Below the pieces are notes generated by a model. It searched no databases. It saw nothing but the letters and a program-made list of their open reading frames with translations, and was not told where the DNA came from. A program made the position numbers and the translations under genes. A stretch of DNA of 64,000 nucleotides from NCBI GenBank assembly GCA_000402515.1, contig AQRL01000036.1, positions 46,804-110,803 on the forward strand, read 5' to 3'. Each line of letters starts with the position of its first letter. Within the stretch, counting starts at the first letter, position 1. Origin of the DNA: Nanoarchaeota archaeon SCGC AAA011-G17 (GTDB taxonomy: Archaea > Nanobdellota > Nanobdellia > SCGC-AAA011-G17). Positions 1 to 7,837 of the stretch are shown here, piece by piece.

Positions 1-312
1 GTAACTTTCACAGATTTTCATGGAGCTTTAGATTATGTTAGTAGAGAAAAACCATATGCTTACTTTGTGGATATGAAGCCTTTGGGGGTTGTCCCAGAGG
101 ATGACTCTCTTACAGAAAAACAAATAGAAATATTGGATTTACCAGAAAGAATCTTTGAGAAAGTTAAAAGAAGAGGTTTACAAGAAAAATTTTATTTTGT
201 TTCTGGACATAGGAGTAAGCATGATATGGAGGTTTTAGCAAGAACTGGTGCTAATTATACTGATAAGATGAGTTTATGTTATAGAATGAAAAAGATTTTT
301 AGCGAAGTTTAG
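1..312 (+). CDS. C-terminal part of an unrecognised protein (5' end outside window)
   Basis: The reading frame is open from base 1 to the TAG at 310-312, so this is the last 103 codons of a gene that begins upstream. A GTG at 67 is inside the frame and need not be the start. The visible peptide has a short hydrophobic strand followed by DMKP (about residues 24-27 of the visible part), then an SGH strand-turn and a TGANYTDK segment near the end. This spacing of Asp-containing strand, later strand and Lys loosely recalls a response-regulator receiver fold, but I cannot assign it. It is followed after 34 bp by the U32 peptidase gene, which has its own TATA box. Confidence 0.6.
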   Translation, partial: VTFTDFHGALDYVSREKPYAYFVDMKPLGVVPEDDSLTEKQIEILDLPERIFEKVKRRGLQEKFYFVSGHRSKHDMEVLARTGANYTDKMSLCYRMKKIFSEV

Positions 313-316
313 ATGA

Positions 317-325
317 TTATATAAA
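317..325 (+). promoter_or_regulatory. TATA box of the U32 peptidase gene
   Basis: The AT-rich stretch ttatataaa lies 22-30 bp upstream of the ATG at 347, the spacing expected for an archaeal TATA box and a leaderless mRNA. It abuts the TTG at 326, so that upstream in-frame start cannot be used from this promoter. Confidence 0.55.
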
Positions 326-346
326 TTGATATTTCTTAGAAAAATT

Positions 347-1516
347 ATGAAAAAACCAGAGCTAATGAGCGGGGTTGGGAATTTTGTAACTTTACATGCT
401 GCTATTGATGGTGGGGCAGATGCTGTTTATCTCGGCTTGAAAGAGTTTACAATGAGGGCAAATGCCAAGAATTTCAGCTTAAATGAGGTCAAGAAGGTAA
501 TTGAGTTATGCCATAATAAAAAGGTTAAGGTTTATGTTACTCTAAATACAATAATCTATGATAAAGAGATTAAGAAAATAGAGAATATTATTAAAAAACT
601 AAAAGATGCTGATGGTGTTATTTTCTGGGACTTGTCTGTTTTGGAATTATTAAAGAAATACAAGATAAAACCAATTTTAAGCACACAGGCTTCTGTAAGT
701 AATTTTGAAAGCGCTAAATTCTATTATGAGCTTGGAGTAAAAAGGATTGTTCTTGCAAGAGAGCTGAGTTTAGAGCAGATAAAAGAGATTATCAAGAAGA
801 TTAAGAAAGAGAAACTGGATTTAGAGATTGAATGCTTTATTCACGGGGCAATGTGTGTCTCTGTTTCTGGAAGATGCTTTAGTTCACAATTTCTTTTTAA
901 CAGGAGTGCAAACAGAGGAGATTGCTTACAGCCATGCAGGAGGGAGTATATTATAAAAGATAAAGATGAGGGCTATGAATTAGAATTAGATAATAACTTT
1001 GTAATGAGTGCCAAGGATTTATGCTGCCTGCCTTTTATTGATAAACTGATTAAAATTGGAGTAAATGCTTTCAAGATAGAGGGAAGGAACAGGGATGCAA
1101 GGTATGTTGCTGTAACAACTAAAATTTACAGGAAGGCTATTGATGGGAAAGCTGATAAGGATGATTTGAAGGAATTAGAAAAGGTGTATAACAGAGGATT
1201 TAGTTCTGGATTTTATTTTAATGTTCCTGGTAAAGATGAGTTTGTTAATCTCTATGGAAGCCTTGCTAAAGAGAAGAAGGTCTATGTCGGAAGGGTTGTT
1301 AATTATTTTGCTAAAGTTGGTGTTGCTGAGATTAAAACAGAGAATAGCTTTAAGATAAATGAAAGAATGGTAATTGAAGGGGATACTACTGGATGTGTTG
1401 AGTTCTTAGCTGAGAGCTTTCATGACAACAGGAAAATTGCCAATAAGGGAGAAATTGTTGGTGTTAAATCTCCTAAAGTCAGGAAAAGAGATAAGGTTTA
1501 TGTTATTAGAACATAA
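347..1516 (+). CDS. U32 family peptidase-like protein (TrhP/RlhA type)
   Basis: 389 aa. The N-terminus (KKPELMSGVGN, then a strand with DGGADAVYLG) and the central Cys cluster ECFIHGAMC...GRCFSS at about residues 167-185 match the peptidase U32 signature. Bacterial relatives TrhP (tRNA U34 hydroxylation) and RlhA (23S rRNA C2501 hydroxylation) work on RNA, so an RNA-hydroxylation role is more likely than proteolysis, but this is inferred from the family. The ATG at 347 is preferred over an in-frame TTG at 326 because homologues start at KKPEL and because a TATA box lies 22-30 bp upstream. The following gene has its own TATA box. Confidence 0.85.
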   Translation: MKKPELMSGVGNFVTLHAAIDGGADAVYLGLKEFTMRANAKNFSLNEVKKVIELCHNKKVKVYVTLNTIIYDKEIKKIENIIKKLKDADGVIFWDLSVLELLKKYKIKPILSTQASVSNFESAKFYYELGVKRIVLARELSLEQIKEIIKKIKKEKLDLEIECFIHGAMCVSVSGRCFSSQFLFNRSANRGDCLQPCRREYIIKDKDEGYELELDNNFVMSAKDLCCLPFIDKLIKIGVNAFKIEGRNRDARYVAVTTKIYRKAIDGKADKDDLKELEKVYNRGFSSGFYFNVPGKDEFVNLYGSLAKEKKVYVGRVVNYFAKVGVAEIKTENSFKINERMVIEGDTTGCVEFLAESFHDNRKIANKGEIVGVKSPKVRKRDKVYVIRT

Positions 1517-1565
1517 CTATTAGCTGTCAATAATATTTATATTTAAATTCGGTTGGTTTTATTTT

Positions 1566-1970
1566 ATGGACCTTGATTTAAATTTTTATTATAATTTATC
1601 AGTTGAGGAATATAAGGAAATAGTATCTAAAAAAACCAATTCTTTTTTGGAAGAGAGCAAGGGATTGGAGGGAAAGATATCAGAATTAAGAGATAGTATC
1701 AGAAATTATAGAACTTCTGGAAATTACTTAAAAGAAACTGAGCAATATGATGAAATTTATGATTTAATGCGAAAAATTTACTTCAGGGGGATTGAACTCG
1801 TAGATTTTTTAAATGAGATAGAACCTGAGGATGAAAAAATTATAACAACACACAATAATCTAATAAAGCAATTAGAAGAAGGAAATAAGAAAAACTTTGA
1901 TAACTTATACTGGTTTATCGAAAAGCAATTGGAAGGCGTTATTCCGAGCGCATCAATAGTCCCTTGTTAG
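1566..1970 (+). CDS. Hypothetical helical protein
   Basis: 134 aa, acidic and almost entirely predicted helix, with heptad-like runs over residues 20-50 and 85-125. It has no signal peptide and no membrane segment, and I do not recognise a family. A TATA-like stretch (1535-1545) sits 21-31 bp upstream of the ATG, consistent with leaderless transcription. Its stop overlaps the stop of the convergent methyltransferase gene by 4 bp. Confidence 0.7.
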   Translation: MDLDLNFYYNLSVEEYKEIVSKKTNSFLEESKGLEGKISELRDSIRNYRTSGNYLKETEQYDEIYDLMRKIYFRGIELVDFLNEIEPEDEKIITTHNNLIKQLEEGNKKNFDNLYWFIEKQLEGVIPSASIVPC

Positions 1971-2701
1971 TATTTTACATTCTTTTCAAAAACAAAAACA
2001 GTGCAGATAAAACCGCTATCGTTTAAATCCCTTTTTTTATCTAATTTAAAATTAAATTTTTCAAATAAATCAAGGTAGAACTGCTCTTCCCGGTTATAGT
2101 CTATTATTTTCCCTATCTTTGGCACATCGGAGTAGTGCAGCAGCTCCTTGTATTTTTTTCTGTCCATTTCTATAATATTATTTTCAATAGAAAGGTCTCT
2201 TTTATCTTTTAATTTTTCTTCAAGATATTTTTCATTAGCCACAACTAGAATAAACCTGCCTTTTTTATCCAGCATAGAGTAAATCTTTTGCGCTATTTTT
2301 TGTAAATCATCAAATCCAAAATGAGGAAATACATAGACTGCAGTAATAAAGTCAAATTTTTCATTTGTTTGCACATCCTGAAAGGTTTTATTATAAGTCT
2401 TTAGTTTAATATTTTTTTTAATTTTTATAGGATTCTTTATAAAATAACTATAATTCTTATCAGAGGGGTCACACCCTTCAATGGTTATATTTTTATAGCT
2501 TTTAGCTAAATCACGGCATAACATCTTGATAAAGAAACCTATTCCAAACCCAATATCAAATATTTTAATACTGGGATCTTTTTTCTTCAGGATAATCTCT
2601 TTGATAATAAAATTATTTACAAAAGAGTTTATTTTTGTTTTTTCCTGATTTTCCCAATTAATCTTATTATATTGTAAATAAAAGAAATTTTTATTCTTCA
2701 T
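1967..2701 (-). CDS. Class I SAM-dependent methyltransferase
   Basis: 244 aa. Motif I is KIFDIGFGIGFFIKML at about residues 43-58 and an acidic loop EGCDPSD follows at about 75-81. The segment TAVYVFPHFG is in the position of motif IV and a KKGRFILVV strand follows. These are hallmarks of the Rossmann-fold methyltransferase family; the substrate cannot be read from the sequence. It lies 40 bp downstream of trm56 on the same strand and could be the last gene of that operon or have its own promoter in the gap. Confidence 0.8.
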   Translation of the reverse strand: MKNKNFFYLQYNKINWENQEKTKINSFVNNFIIKEIILKKKDPSIKIFDIGFGIGFFIKMLCRDLAKSYKNITIEGCDPSDKNYSYFIKNPIKIKKNIKLKTYNKTFQDVQTNEKFDFITAVYVFPHFGFDDLQKIAQKIYSMLDKKGRFILVVANEKYLEEKLKDKRDLSIENNIIEMDRKKYKELLHYSDVPKIGKIIDYNREEQFYLDLFEKFNFKLDKKRDLNDSGFICTVFVFEKNVKY

Positions 2702-2741
2702 ACAGATAAAATTTAATTATTAGTATTAATAAAATTTTCTA

Positions 2742-3266
2742 TTATAAGTTTTTTATAACATTCTTCCCAATCTTAGCAGGCTTTACTATAATTTTAGCAT
2801 TCTTAAATTTTAGATTCATTTCTTTTCCCTGAAAGTATTCATGCAAAAACAGAGATAAGGCAGCTATTTCAGAATGGGGTTGGTTAGTAACAGAGAGATT
2901 AATATCAGCTAGATGATAAATCTCGGGAGGAACTTTTTCTGAGCCAACAACAACAAGGATTTTTTTATTCCTGCGTATTTTAGTTATCTCTTTATTCAAT
3001 TCCAAACCATAGCAGGTAAGATGAACAACAAAATAATTTTCCCTTTTTTTAGCTTTAATCAGCTCAATTGGGTTCTTTACATATTCAATTGTAAAATCTC
3101 CTCCCCAGTTAGAAACTATTTTATTTACAGAGTCTTCGTAAGAGGAGTCATGCTGGCCAGAGTAATATATTTTAGAAGCACCCAGAGCACGAGAAGATAA
3201 GGCACAATGAGTAGAGACACGGACATCACGTTTTAACCTGTGGCTTAAGCGGAGAACTTCTATCAT
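2742..3266 (-). CDS. trm56: tRNA (cytidine(56)-2'-O)-methyltransferase, archaeal Trm56
   Basis: 174 aa, the usual length. This SPOUT-class enzyme 2'-O-methylates C56 in the T-loop of archaeal tRNAs. Recognisable family segments are the start EVLRLSHRLKRDVRVSTH, a central strand ending in THCAL-type residues, VVGSEKVPPEIYHLADINL at about 119-137 (SAM-binding trefoil knot) and TNQPHSEIAAL at about 139-149. The family is essentially archaeal, so it is one of the best taxonomic markers in the window. Its ATG overlaps the stop of the upstream 114-aa gene by 4 bp, so the two are translationally coupled. Confidence 0.92.
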   Translation of the reverse strand: MIEVLRLSHRLKRDVRVSTHCALSSRALGASKIYYSGQHDSSYEDSVNKIVSNWGGDFTIEYVKNPIELIKAKKRENYFVVHLTCYGLELNKEITKIRRNKKILVVVGSEKVPPEIYHLADINLSVTNQPHSEIAALSLFLHEYFQGKEMNLKFKNAKIIVKPAKIGKNVIKNL

Positions 3267-3607
3267 TTTTTAATAATCCTCGTTTCTTTTAAAATTTCAT
3301 CCATTACACTATCAATCAAATCAAAATTTATATTTTTATAGCCTTTGGATTCTCTTTTCTTAAGCTCCTTTTTCACTTTATTCCTAACCATTTCTTTTAT
3401 TTCTTCAGCATCTTTCTCTGGAAATTCACTCTTGGGATTAATTTTTTCCCTATATCTTTTAGCAATCTCCAAACTGGTTAGAAACTCCCTATCATAATGC
3501 TTCCTAATATCCTCCTCATCTATGGCTTTTTCAAGAATTCTATGGATAACTGAATTAGAAACATTACCAACAAAAATGTCAATCAGCTTATTCCTATTTT
3601 GACTCAT
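3263..3607 (-). CDS. Small charged protein in the nucleotidyltransferase-Trm56 operon
   Basis: 114 aa, highly charged and helical, with no membrane segment. I do not recognise the family. It overlaps the stop of the upstream nucleotidyltransferase gene by 14 bp and the start of trm56 by 4 bp, so all three are one tightly coupled transcript. The size and position next to a nucleotidyltransferase suggest a binding partner, as in HEPN/MNT pairs, but I cannot see a HEPN RxxxxH motif. Confidence 0.7.
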   Translation of the reverse strand: MSQNRNKLIDIFVGNVSNSVIHRILEKAIDEEDIRKHYDREFLTSLEIAKRYREKINPKSEFPEKDAEEIKEMVRNKVKKELKKRESKGYKNINFDLIDSVMDEILKETRIIKK

Positions 3608-4352
3608 TTTTAATTCCTTCCATTATTAATTTTTCTGTTTCATTATAAATTTTTTTATATTTTTTATTAAACTCATTTTTATCTATTAAATTTTCTTTGA
3701 TCTCTTCAAGACCAAACAGCTTGTTTATCTCAGAGTCCACTTTTGCCCTACTTACTTCTTTTTTAGTTATAAAAGTTTTTATGGCAATTATATTCCTTAT
3801 TATTTCATATTTTTCTTTTCCTTTTAAAGATTCAAAATTATCAATTTTACTCTTTAGCAAATGCAAATCCAACAGCTTATAACTTATCTTTCTCTTAATA
3901 TTGTAAATAACCCTTTTTTTAGAGACGCATCTGCTCAGCATTAAATTATACAGGGGGTCTGTTTCCAAACCCTTAATCAAAGCATTATTTGTTATGCTGA
4001 TTATATGCACTCTTATCCCCAAATAATTCTCCAAAATCTCTTCTTTTATCTTTCCTCCAATTATCAGGATATCTATATCATTAAACTGGAATCCCCTTTC
4101 CAAAAAAGAGCCTGTTATTATAATATTTTCATTATCTGTATTTTTGTCTATTGTTTGCATTATATTTTTTATTATTTCAACCTTTATTGGCTCTATAGTA
4201 ACATTATAGAAATACGGCTTGATTTCCTGCTTTTCTGTTGTTAAAGGTTTTACAACTACATAAGAACCTACTGGTATGGACTCCCTATTCTTTGGGATGT
4301 ATATCTGGTCCATTTTACTCCCCTTGCTAACCTTTCCTATTAATTCTACCAT
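3594..4352 (-). CDS. Nucleotidyltransferase-domain protein with AbrB-like N-terminus
   Basis: 252 aa. Residues 1-37 contain GKVSKG...QIYIPKNRE...VGSYVVV, which resembles a swapped-hairpin AbrB/SpoVT DNA-binding module. Residues about 78-97 contain IITGSFLERGFQFNDIDIL, the GS(x10)DxD pattern of the minimal nucleotidyltransferase (pol beta) fold, with DxD at about 91-95. The remaining C-terminal half is helical. This could be a DNA-binding nucleotidyltransferase or an autoregulated one; the target is unknown. It is first in an operon with the 114-aa protein and trm56, and a TATA box lies 19-28 bp upstream. Confidence 0.75.
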   Translation of the reverse strand: MVELIGKVSKGSKMDQIYIPKNRESIPVGSYVVVKPLTTEKQEIKPYFYNVTIEPIKVEIIKNIMQTIDKNTDNENIIITGSFLERGFQFNDIDILIIGGKIKEEILENYLGIRVHIISITNNALIKGLETDPLYNLMLSRCVSKKRVIYNIKRKISYKLLDLHLLKSKIDNFESLKGKEKYEIIRNIIAIKTFITKKEVSRAKVDSEINKLFGLEEIKENLIDKNEFNKKYKKIYNETEKLIMEGIKNESK

Positions 4353-4370
4353 GTTACGTAATAGTACGTT

Positions 4371-4380
4371 AAAATATATA
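4371..4380 (-). promoter_or_regulatory. TATA box of the nucleotidyltransferase-trm56 operon
   Basis: Read on the minus strand this is tatatatttt, 19-28 bp upstream of the ATG at 4352. The spacing predicts a leaderless mRNA. Confidence 0.5.
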
Positions 4381-4400
4381 AATGTTTCTATTCTCTAAAA

Positions 4401-5852
4401 TTAGTAGGGCTTGGCAAGATAAACAACTTCTTTTGCCTCTTTATTACAGACAATGCATTTTCCAGAGGCTTTTTCCTTTACATCACTTCTTATCCCGCGG
4501 ACTGTCAATTCTGTTTCTTTCTCTATTTTTTCGGCGCATTTCTCACCATCTTTGTCTATTGAGCAGAAATTAACTCTAACAAATTTACCATTTATTTTTT
4601 TCAGCTCTGAAAAGTTTTTAACATTGATTATGCTGTTCTTGAATTCATCATCTGCTTTTTTGATGAGATTCTTTGTTAGTTCCTCTCCGACTTTTTCAAT
4701 CTTCTTAACTAAATCCTTGAGCTTTACTTTTTCTTTTTTTCTTGTATCTCTTCTGAATAGTGTAACTTCTGAACTTTTGGCTTCTTTTGGACCTAGTTCT
4801 AACCTTATTGGAATGCCTTTCATTTCCCAGTGATAGAATTTTTCACCCATATTTTCTTCCCTTAAATCAAGATAAACTCTAAACTTCTCAGCTAGTTTTT
4901 TCTGAAGATCTTTTGCTTTCTTCAGCACTTCTTTTTCCTTACCTTTAATCAGCACAGGAACAATTACAATCTGGAAGGGAGCAATTTTGAAGGGAAAGAT
5001 TAAGCCATTATCATCTCCATGTATTGAAATCAAGGAAGCAAATATTCTTGAGATAGCTGGACCATAACAGGTAATAAAGCAGTATTTATCCTCTCCATTT
5101 TTATCTTTGAATTTTACATCAAAGGGCTTTGAAAAATTTTGTCCAAGAAGATGAGTAGAGGGCTGCTGGATAACTTTTCCATCCGGCATTAGGGTATCTG
5201 CTGCATAGGTATTTACTGCTCCTGCAAATTTGTCCCACTGCGGCCTTTTGAAGAATATAAAAGGAATTCCAAATTCATCATGAAGCATTTCCTTTGTTGT
5301 CTCCATATCTTCTTTTACCTGTGCTTCTGCTTCTTCTAATGAAGAGAAGGCATCATGGGCTTCTATCCAGTAGAATTCTCTAGAGCGGATAAATGGACGT
5401 GTAGCTTTTGTCTCATATCTCCATACCTGGGCTCTTTGATAGGTTTTAAATGGTAAATCCTTATAGCTCCTGATCCATAATGAGAACATCTGATAAAAGG
5501 CTGTTTCTGATGTTGGGCGTAAAGCTAAAGGTTCTTCTAATTTCTGGTTATCCCCATAGCTTGTTACCCAAAATACATCTGGTGAGAAGCCTTTCACATG
5601 TTCTTTTTCTTTTAAAAAATTTGATTCTGGAATTACAGCGGGATACCAGTAGGGCAAATGTCCCTTTTCTTGTAATTTTTTTTCATACAAGGAATACATA
5701 TTTTCCATTGTTAAGACTGAGAAGGGCTGAAAGACCAAGAATCCTTTTATATTGTACCTTAAATCTGCCAATTCTGCTCTCTTGACAATTTCAGTATACC
5801 ACTCTGAGAAATTTTTATTCTTGTCAATATTGAAGGTAACTTTTTCTTGCAT
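4401..5852 (-). CDS. proS: Prolyl-tRNA synthetase, archaeal/eukaryotic type
   Basis: 483 aa, normal length for the short archaeal form without the bacterial editing insertion. It charges tRNA-Pro. Class II motif 2 is RPTSETAFYQMF followed by TRPFIRSREFYWIEAHDAF (about residues 112-171). Motif 3 lies in HGDDNGLIFPFKIAPFQ (about 279-295), followed by the anticodon-binding domain. The C-terminal domain ends in CIVCNKEA and a terminal Tyr, as expected for the zinc-type archaeal ProRS tail. Transcription starts in the 52-bp duplicated divergent promoter at 5873-5924. Confidence 0.95.
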   Translation of the reverse strand: MQEKVTFNIDKNKNFSEWYTEIVKRAELADLRYNIKGFLVFQPFSVLTMENMYSLYEKKLQEKGHLPYWYPAVIPESNFLKEKEHVKGFSPDVFWVTSYGDNQKLEEPLALRPTSETAFYQMFSLWIRSYKDLPFKTYQRAQVWRYETKATRPFIRSREFYWIEAHDAFSSLEEAEAQVKEDMETTKEMLHDEFGIPFIFFKRPQWDKFAGAVNTYAADTLMPDGKVIQQPSTHLLGQNFSKPFDVKFKDKNGEDKYCFITCYGPAISRIFASLISIHGDDNGLIFPFKIAPFQIVIVPVLIKGKEKEVLKKAKDLQKKLAEKFRVYLDLREENMGEKFYHWEMKGIPIRLELGPKEAKSSEVTLFRRDTRKKEKVKLKDLVKKIEKVGEELTKNLIKKADDEFKNSIINVKNFSELKKINGKFVRVNFCSIDKDGEKCAEKIEKETELTVRGIRSDVKEKASGKCIVCNKEAKEVVYLAKPY

Positions 5853-5872
5853 TAGCTTGAATATAAGATAGG

Positions 5873-5924
5873 GATATTTAATTCTTTCGGAGAGTATATT
5901 TTAAAGGAAATAAATGCTTATAAA
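5873..5924. repeat. 52-bp promoter repeat, copy 1 (between proS and a hypothetical gene)
   Basis: The 52 bases are identical to 6730-6781. Each copy lies between two divergent genes. The left end (gatatttaattc) is a minus-strand TATA box about 21-32 bp from the proS ATG. The right end (gcttataaa) is a plus-strand TATA box about 24-32 bp from the ATG at 5948. The centre, ctttcggagag, is GC-richer and could be a shared operator. Confidence 0.9.
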
Positions 5925-5947
5925 TGAGTTTAAATAAATGGGGTGTT

Positions 5948-6364
5948 ATGACAAATAAAAGAGAAATGAAAAAAATAGAAGATAGAATTTTCAGGCTATT
6001 AAGTAAAAAAGGTCTTGAAGGTGTTATGGATGAGATGGAATCTGAAATAAAGAAAAAAAATGAAGAACTTATTCTTGATGAGTATACAGTCCTTCTTGCT
6101 CTTATAGAGGGTAAATTGATGGGTGATTGTTCTCCTGAATTCCAAATAAATAAGGAGTTAAGCAACCTTAGATATAAAAGAGGAGTTGGATTGTGTTACG
6201 GAGAAGGAGAAAATAAAATAACTATATTGGATGCTGCCAAACTTTATACAAGAAGGAAGGGTGATTCAGATATTAAGTATGGGATGAGAAGATTAGCACG
6301 GGACTTTGATGATGCAGTTAGTAACAGTATTCTGAGCACAATAGATCCTAATGCTGATAAATAA
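5948..6364 (+). CDS. Hypothetical protein driven by duplicated promoter copy 1
   Basis: 138 aa, charged and helical, no membrane segment, family not recognised. An in-frame ATG at 5924 lies on the last base of the TATA box, so the ATG at 5948, 24 bp downstream of the repeat, is the better start; the gene behind the second repeat copy starts 23 bp downstream. Both proteins share a LDxYT segment in the middle and a C-terminal helix with a run of type A-x-D-F-x-(D/N)-x-(V/I)-S-x-SI. That suggests they are distant paralogues duplicated together with the promoter. Confidence 0.7.
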   Translation: MTNKREMKKIEDRIFRLLSKKGLEGVMDEMESEIKKKNEELILDEYTVLLALIEGKLMGDCSPEFQINKELSNLRYKRGVGLCYGEGENKITILDAAKLYTRRKGDSDIKYGMRRLARDFDDAVSNSILSTIDPNADK

Positions 6365-6377
6365 TCACAAATATTGT

Positions 6378-6710
6378 TCAATACAACTTTCCGCCAATTG
6401 GAACTTCTCTTTCTGGCTTAATCAAAACACATTCCCCATTTTTATCAGGAACTCCAAGAGTTAAAACTTCAGATGCTGCAGGCCCAATCTGTCTTGGCGG
6501 GAAATTTACAACACAAAGAACTAATTTTCCCTTCAGACTTTCTTTGGAATAATTCTTAACAAGCTGAGCGCAGGATTTCTTTATTCCAATTTCTTTTCCC
6601 AAATCAATTTTTAATTTGTATGACGGCTTTCTTGCTTCTGGAAAATCCTCTGCTTCTATAATCTTTCCAACACGAATATCCAATTTCTGAAAATCTTCAA
6701 ATGCTGCCAT
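6378..6710 (-). CDS. csaA: CsaA-like tRNA-binding (EMAP/OB-fold) protein
   Basis: 110 aa, exactly the size of Csa[21 protein letters not shown] at residues 7-26, then [25 protein letters not shown] and [20 protein letters not shown] cover the whole OB-fold family. Related domains at the C-terminus of methionyl-tRNA synthetase and in Arc1p/EMAPII bind tRNA; bacterial CsaA has been reported as a secretion-related chaperone. Which role applies here is unknown. The gene is transcribed leftward from the second copy of the 52-bp promoter repeat. Confidence 0.88.
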   Translation of the reverse strand: MAAFEDFQKLDIRVGKIIEAEDFPEARKPSYKLKIDLGKEIGIKKSCAQLVKNYSKESLKGKLVLCVVNFPPRQIGPAASEVLTLGVPDKNGECVLIKPEREVPIGGKLY

Positions 6711-6729
6711 AAATAAACTGTAAAATAAA

Positions 6730-6781
6730 GATATTTAATTCTTTCGGAGAGTATATTTTAAAGGAAATAAATGCTTATAAA
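6730..6781. repeat. 52-bp promoter repeat, copy 2 (between csaA and a hypothetical gene)
   Basis: Identical over 52 bases to 5873-5924 and placed in the same way: 19 bp from the csaA ATG on the left and 22 bp from the ATG at 6804 on the right. Flanking bases differ completely on both sides, so the conserved unit is just the pair of divergent core promoters and the sequence between them. Confidence 0.9.
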
Positions 6782-6803
6782 CAACTCCCTTTAACTTAAC
6801 TGT

Positions 6804-7193
6804 ATGGTTCAAGGTTTTCAAGAAGAACTGAGTGGTATTGATAGAAACATTGAGAAAGATTATAAACAACTAATTGTTGCTGCATACAAACCTATTTTTG
6901 AAAGACTTGCAAGAACAGCAATATCTCATATGGAACAAGAGAATATTCCTGAAATCAAATTGGATGATTATACTGATTTAGTTTTTAGACAGAATGGAAA
7001 TTTTTTTCAGAAAGGAAATGAAGAATTGGGTTTCTCAATATTGATAGCAGAAATTTACCAAAAAAGAGTTGATAGAATTGCTGCATTAGCAGATAATAGA
7101 GGTCATTCTGGGATAACTCTTAAACAAGCAATGAGAGATGCGGCAGAGGATTTTAAAAATAAGATTTCGAAATCAATTGAGAATCATCTTTAA
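6804..7193 (+). CDS. Hypothetical protein driven by duplicated promoter copy 2
   Basis: 129 aa, soluble and helical, family not recognised. The ATG lies 22 bp after the repeat end, consistent with a leaderless mRNA. Weak resemblance to the product of 5948-6364 in a LDDYT segment and a C-terminal AEDFKNKISKSI helix hints at paralogy. The stop overlaps the stop of the convergent small membrane protein gene by 4 bp. Confidence 0.7.
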   Translation: MVQGFQEELSGIDRNIEKDYKQLIVAAYKPIFERLARTAISHMEQENIPEIKLDDYTDLVFRQNGNFFQKGNEELGFSILIAEIYQKRVDRIAALADNRGHSGITLKQAMRDAAEDFKNKISKSIENHL

Positions 7194-7441
7194 AGGTATT
7201 GTTCAACCACATCATCTGGCCAGCCCTGTTTTTTCAATTCATGTTTTATCTGTTTTTTAGTCAAGCCCTGTTTCTTTGCCTTGTGAATATACATTACTAC
7301 ATTTGGGTGCTTGTGACTTTTGTTTCTTCTTGATTTTATTATCATTGATTTATGCCACATCCAGTAAAAGGCAATTATCAGACCAATAAAGAATAGTATT
7401 ACCAAGATTAAAATAGTGATTTTCAGGGTAGTTTCATCCAT
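7190..7441 (-). CDS. Small membrane protein with a C-terminal short helical domain
   Basis: 83 aa. One strongly hydrophobic segment (about residues 7-28) is followed by a basic linker (KSRRNKSHKH) and a tail QGLTKKQIKHELKKQGWPDD. The tail resembles the short C-terminal helical domains (SHOCT-like) that follow single membrane helices in other small archaeal proteins. A TTG six codons upstream is in frame, but the ATG at 7441 is preferred because the TATA-like ttatatataa at 7461-7470 lies 20-29 bp away. Function unknown. Confidence 0.7.
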   Translation of the reverse strand: MDETTLKITILILVILFFIGLIIAFYWMWHKSMIIKSRRNKSHKHPNVVMYIHKAKKQGLTKKQIKHELKKQGWPDDVVEQYL

Positions 7442-7516
7442 ATATATTATATAGTTCAAATTATATATAAAGATTGCTATAGAAAAATTTAAAAGAATAT
7501 AAAAGAGGAATATAGT

Positions 7517-7837
7517 ATGGGAATTGTAATCGGGCTTATAGAAAAGATAAAAATCAATGACAGGGAGATAGAGGCAAAAATAGACACCGGGGCAAGCACA
7601 AGCTCAATAGACAGCACATTGGCAGAGGAATTAAAGCTAGGGCCCACAATAAAAACAAAGAATATTAAAAGTGTTCATGGAAATAGCATGAGGCCTGTAA
7701 TAAAAACAAGGATTATTCTTCAGGGAAAGGCTTTAAATGCAAGGTTTAACCTGATTGACAGGAAAGATATGAAATACAGGATTTTAATCGGGAAGAATAT
7801 ATTAAAGAGGGGGTTTATTATTGACCCTAAAAGATGA
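7517..7837 (+). CDS. Retropepsin-like aspartic peptidase of the RimB / 'Zn_protease' family
   Basis: 106 aa. DTGASTSSID at residues 23-32 is the aspartic-peptidase active-site turn in the family once called ATP-dependent zinc protease. Members often sit beside RimK-type ligases; in bacteria RimB removes the oligoglutamate tail that RimK adds to ribosomal protein S6. The ATG is preceded by a Shine-Dalgarno-like gagga (7505-7509), and a TATA-like element at 7461-7470 would give a short leader. The stop codon overlaps the RimK-like start by 4 bp, so the ligase and putative tail-trimming enzyme are made together. Confidence 0.85.
   Translation: MGIVIGLIEKIKINDREIEAKIDTGASTSSIDSTLAEELKLGPTIKTKNIKSVHGNSMRPVIKTRIILQGKALNARFNLIDRKDMKYRILIGKNILKRGFIIDPKR

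Noticed and set aside
3697-3882. Plus-strand frame inside the nucleotidyltransferase gene
   Set aside because: It is antisense to a well-supported gene and has the Ser/Phe/Ile-rich composition produced by reading an AT-rich gene backwards; the same applies to the other antisense frames across the window.
5924-5947. ATG at 5924 as start of the hypothetical gene
   Set aside because: It overlaps the last base of the TATA box and the equivalent gene behind the second repeat has no such extension.
5873-6781. 52-bp repeat as a mobile MITE
   Set aside because: There are no terminal inverted repeats or target duplications and both copies fit exactly as promoters.
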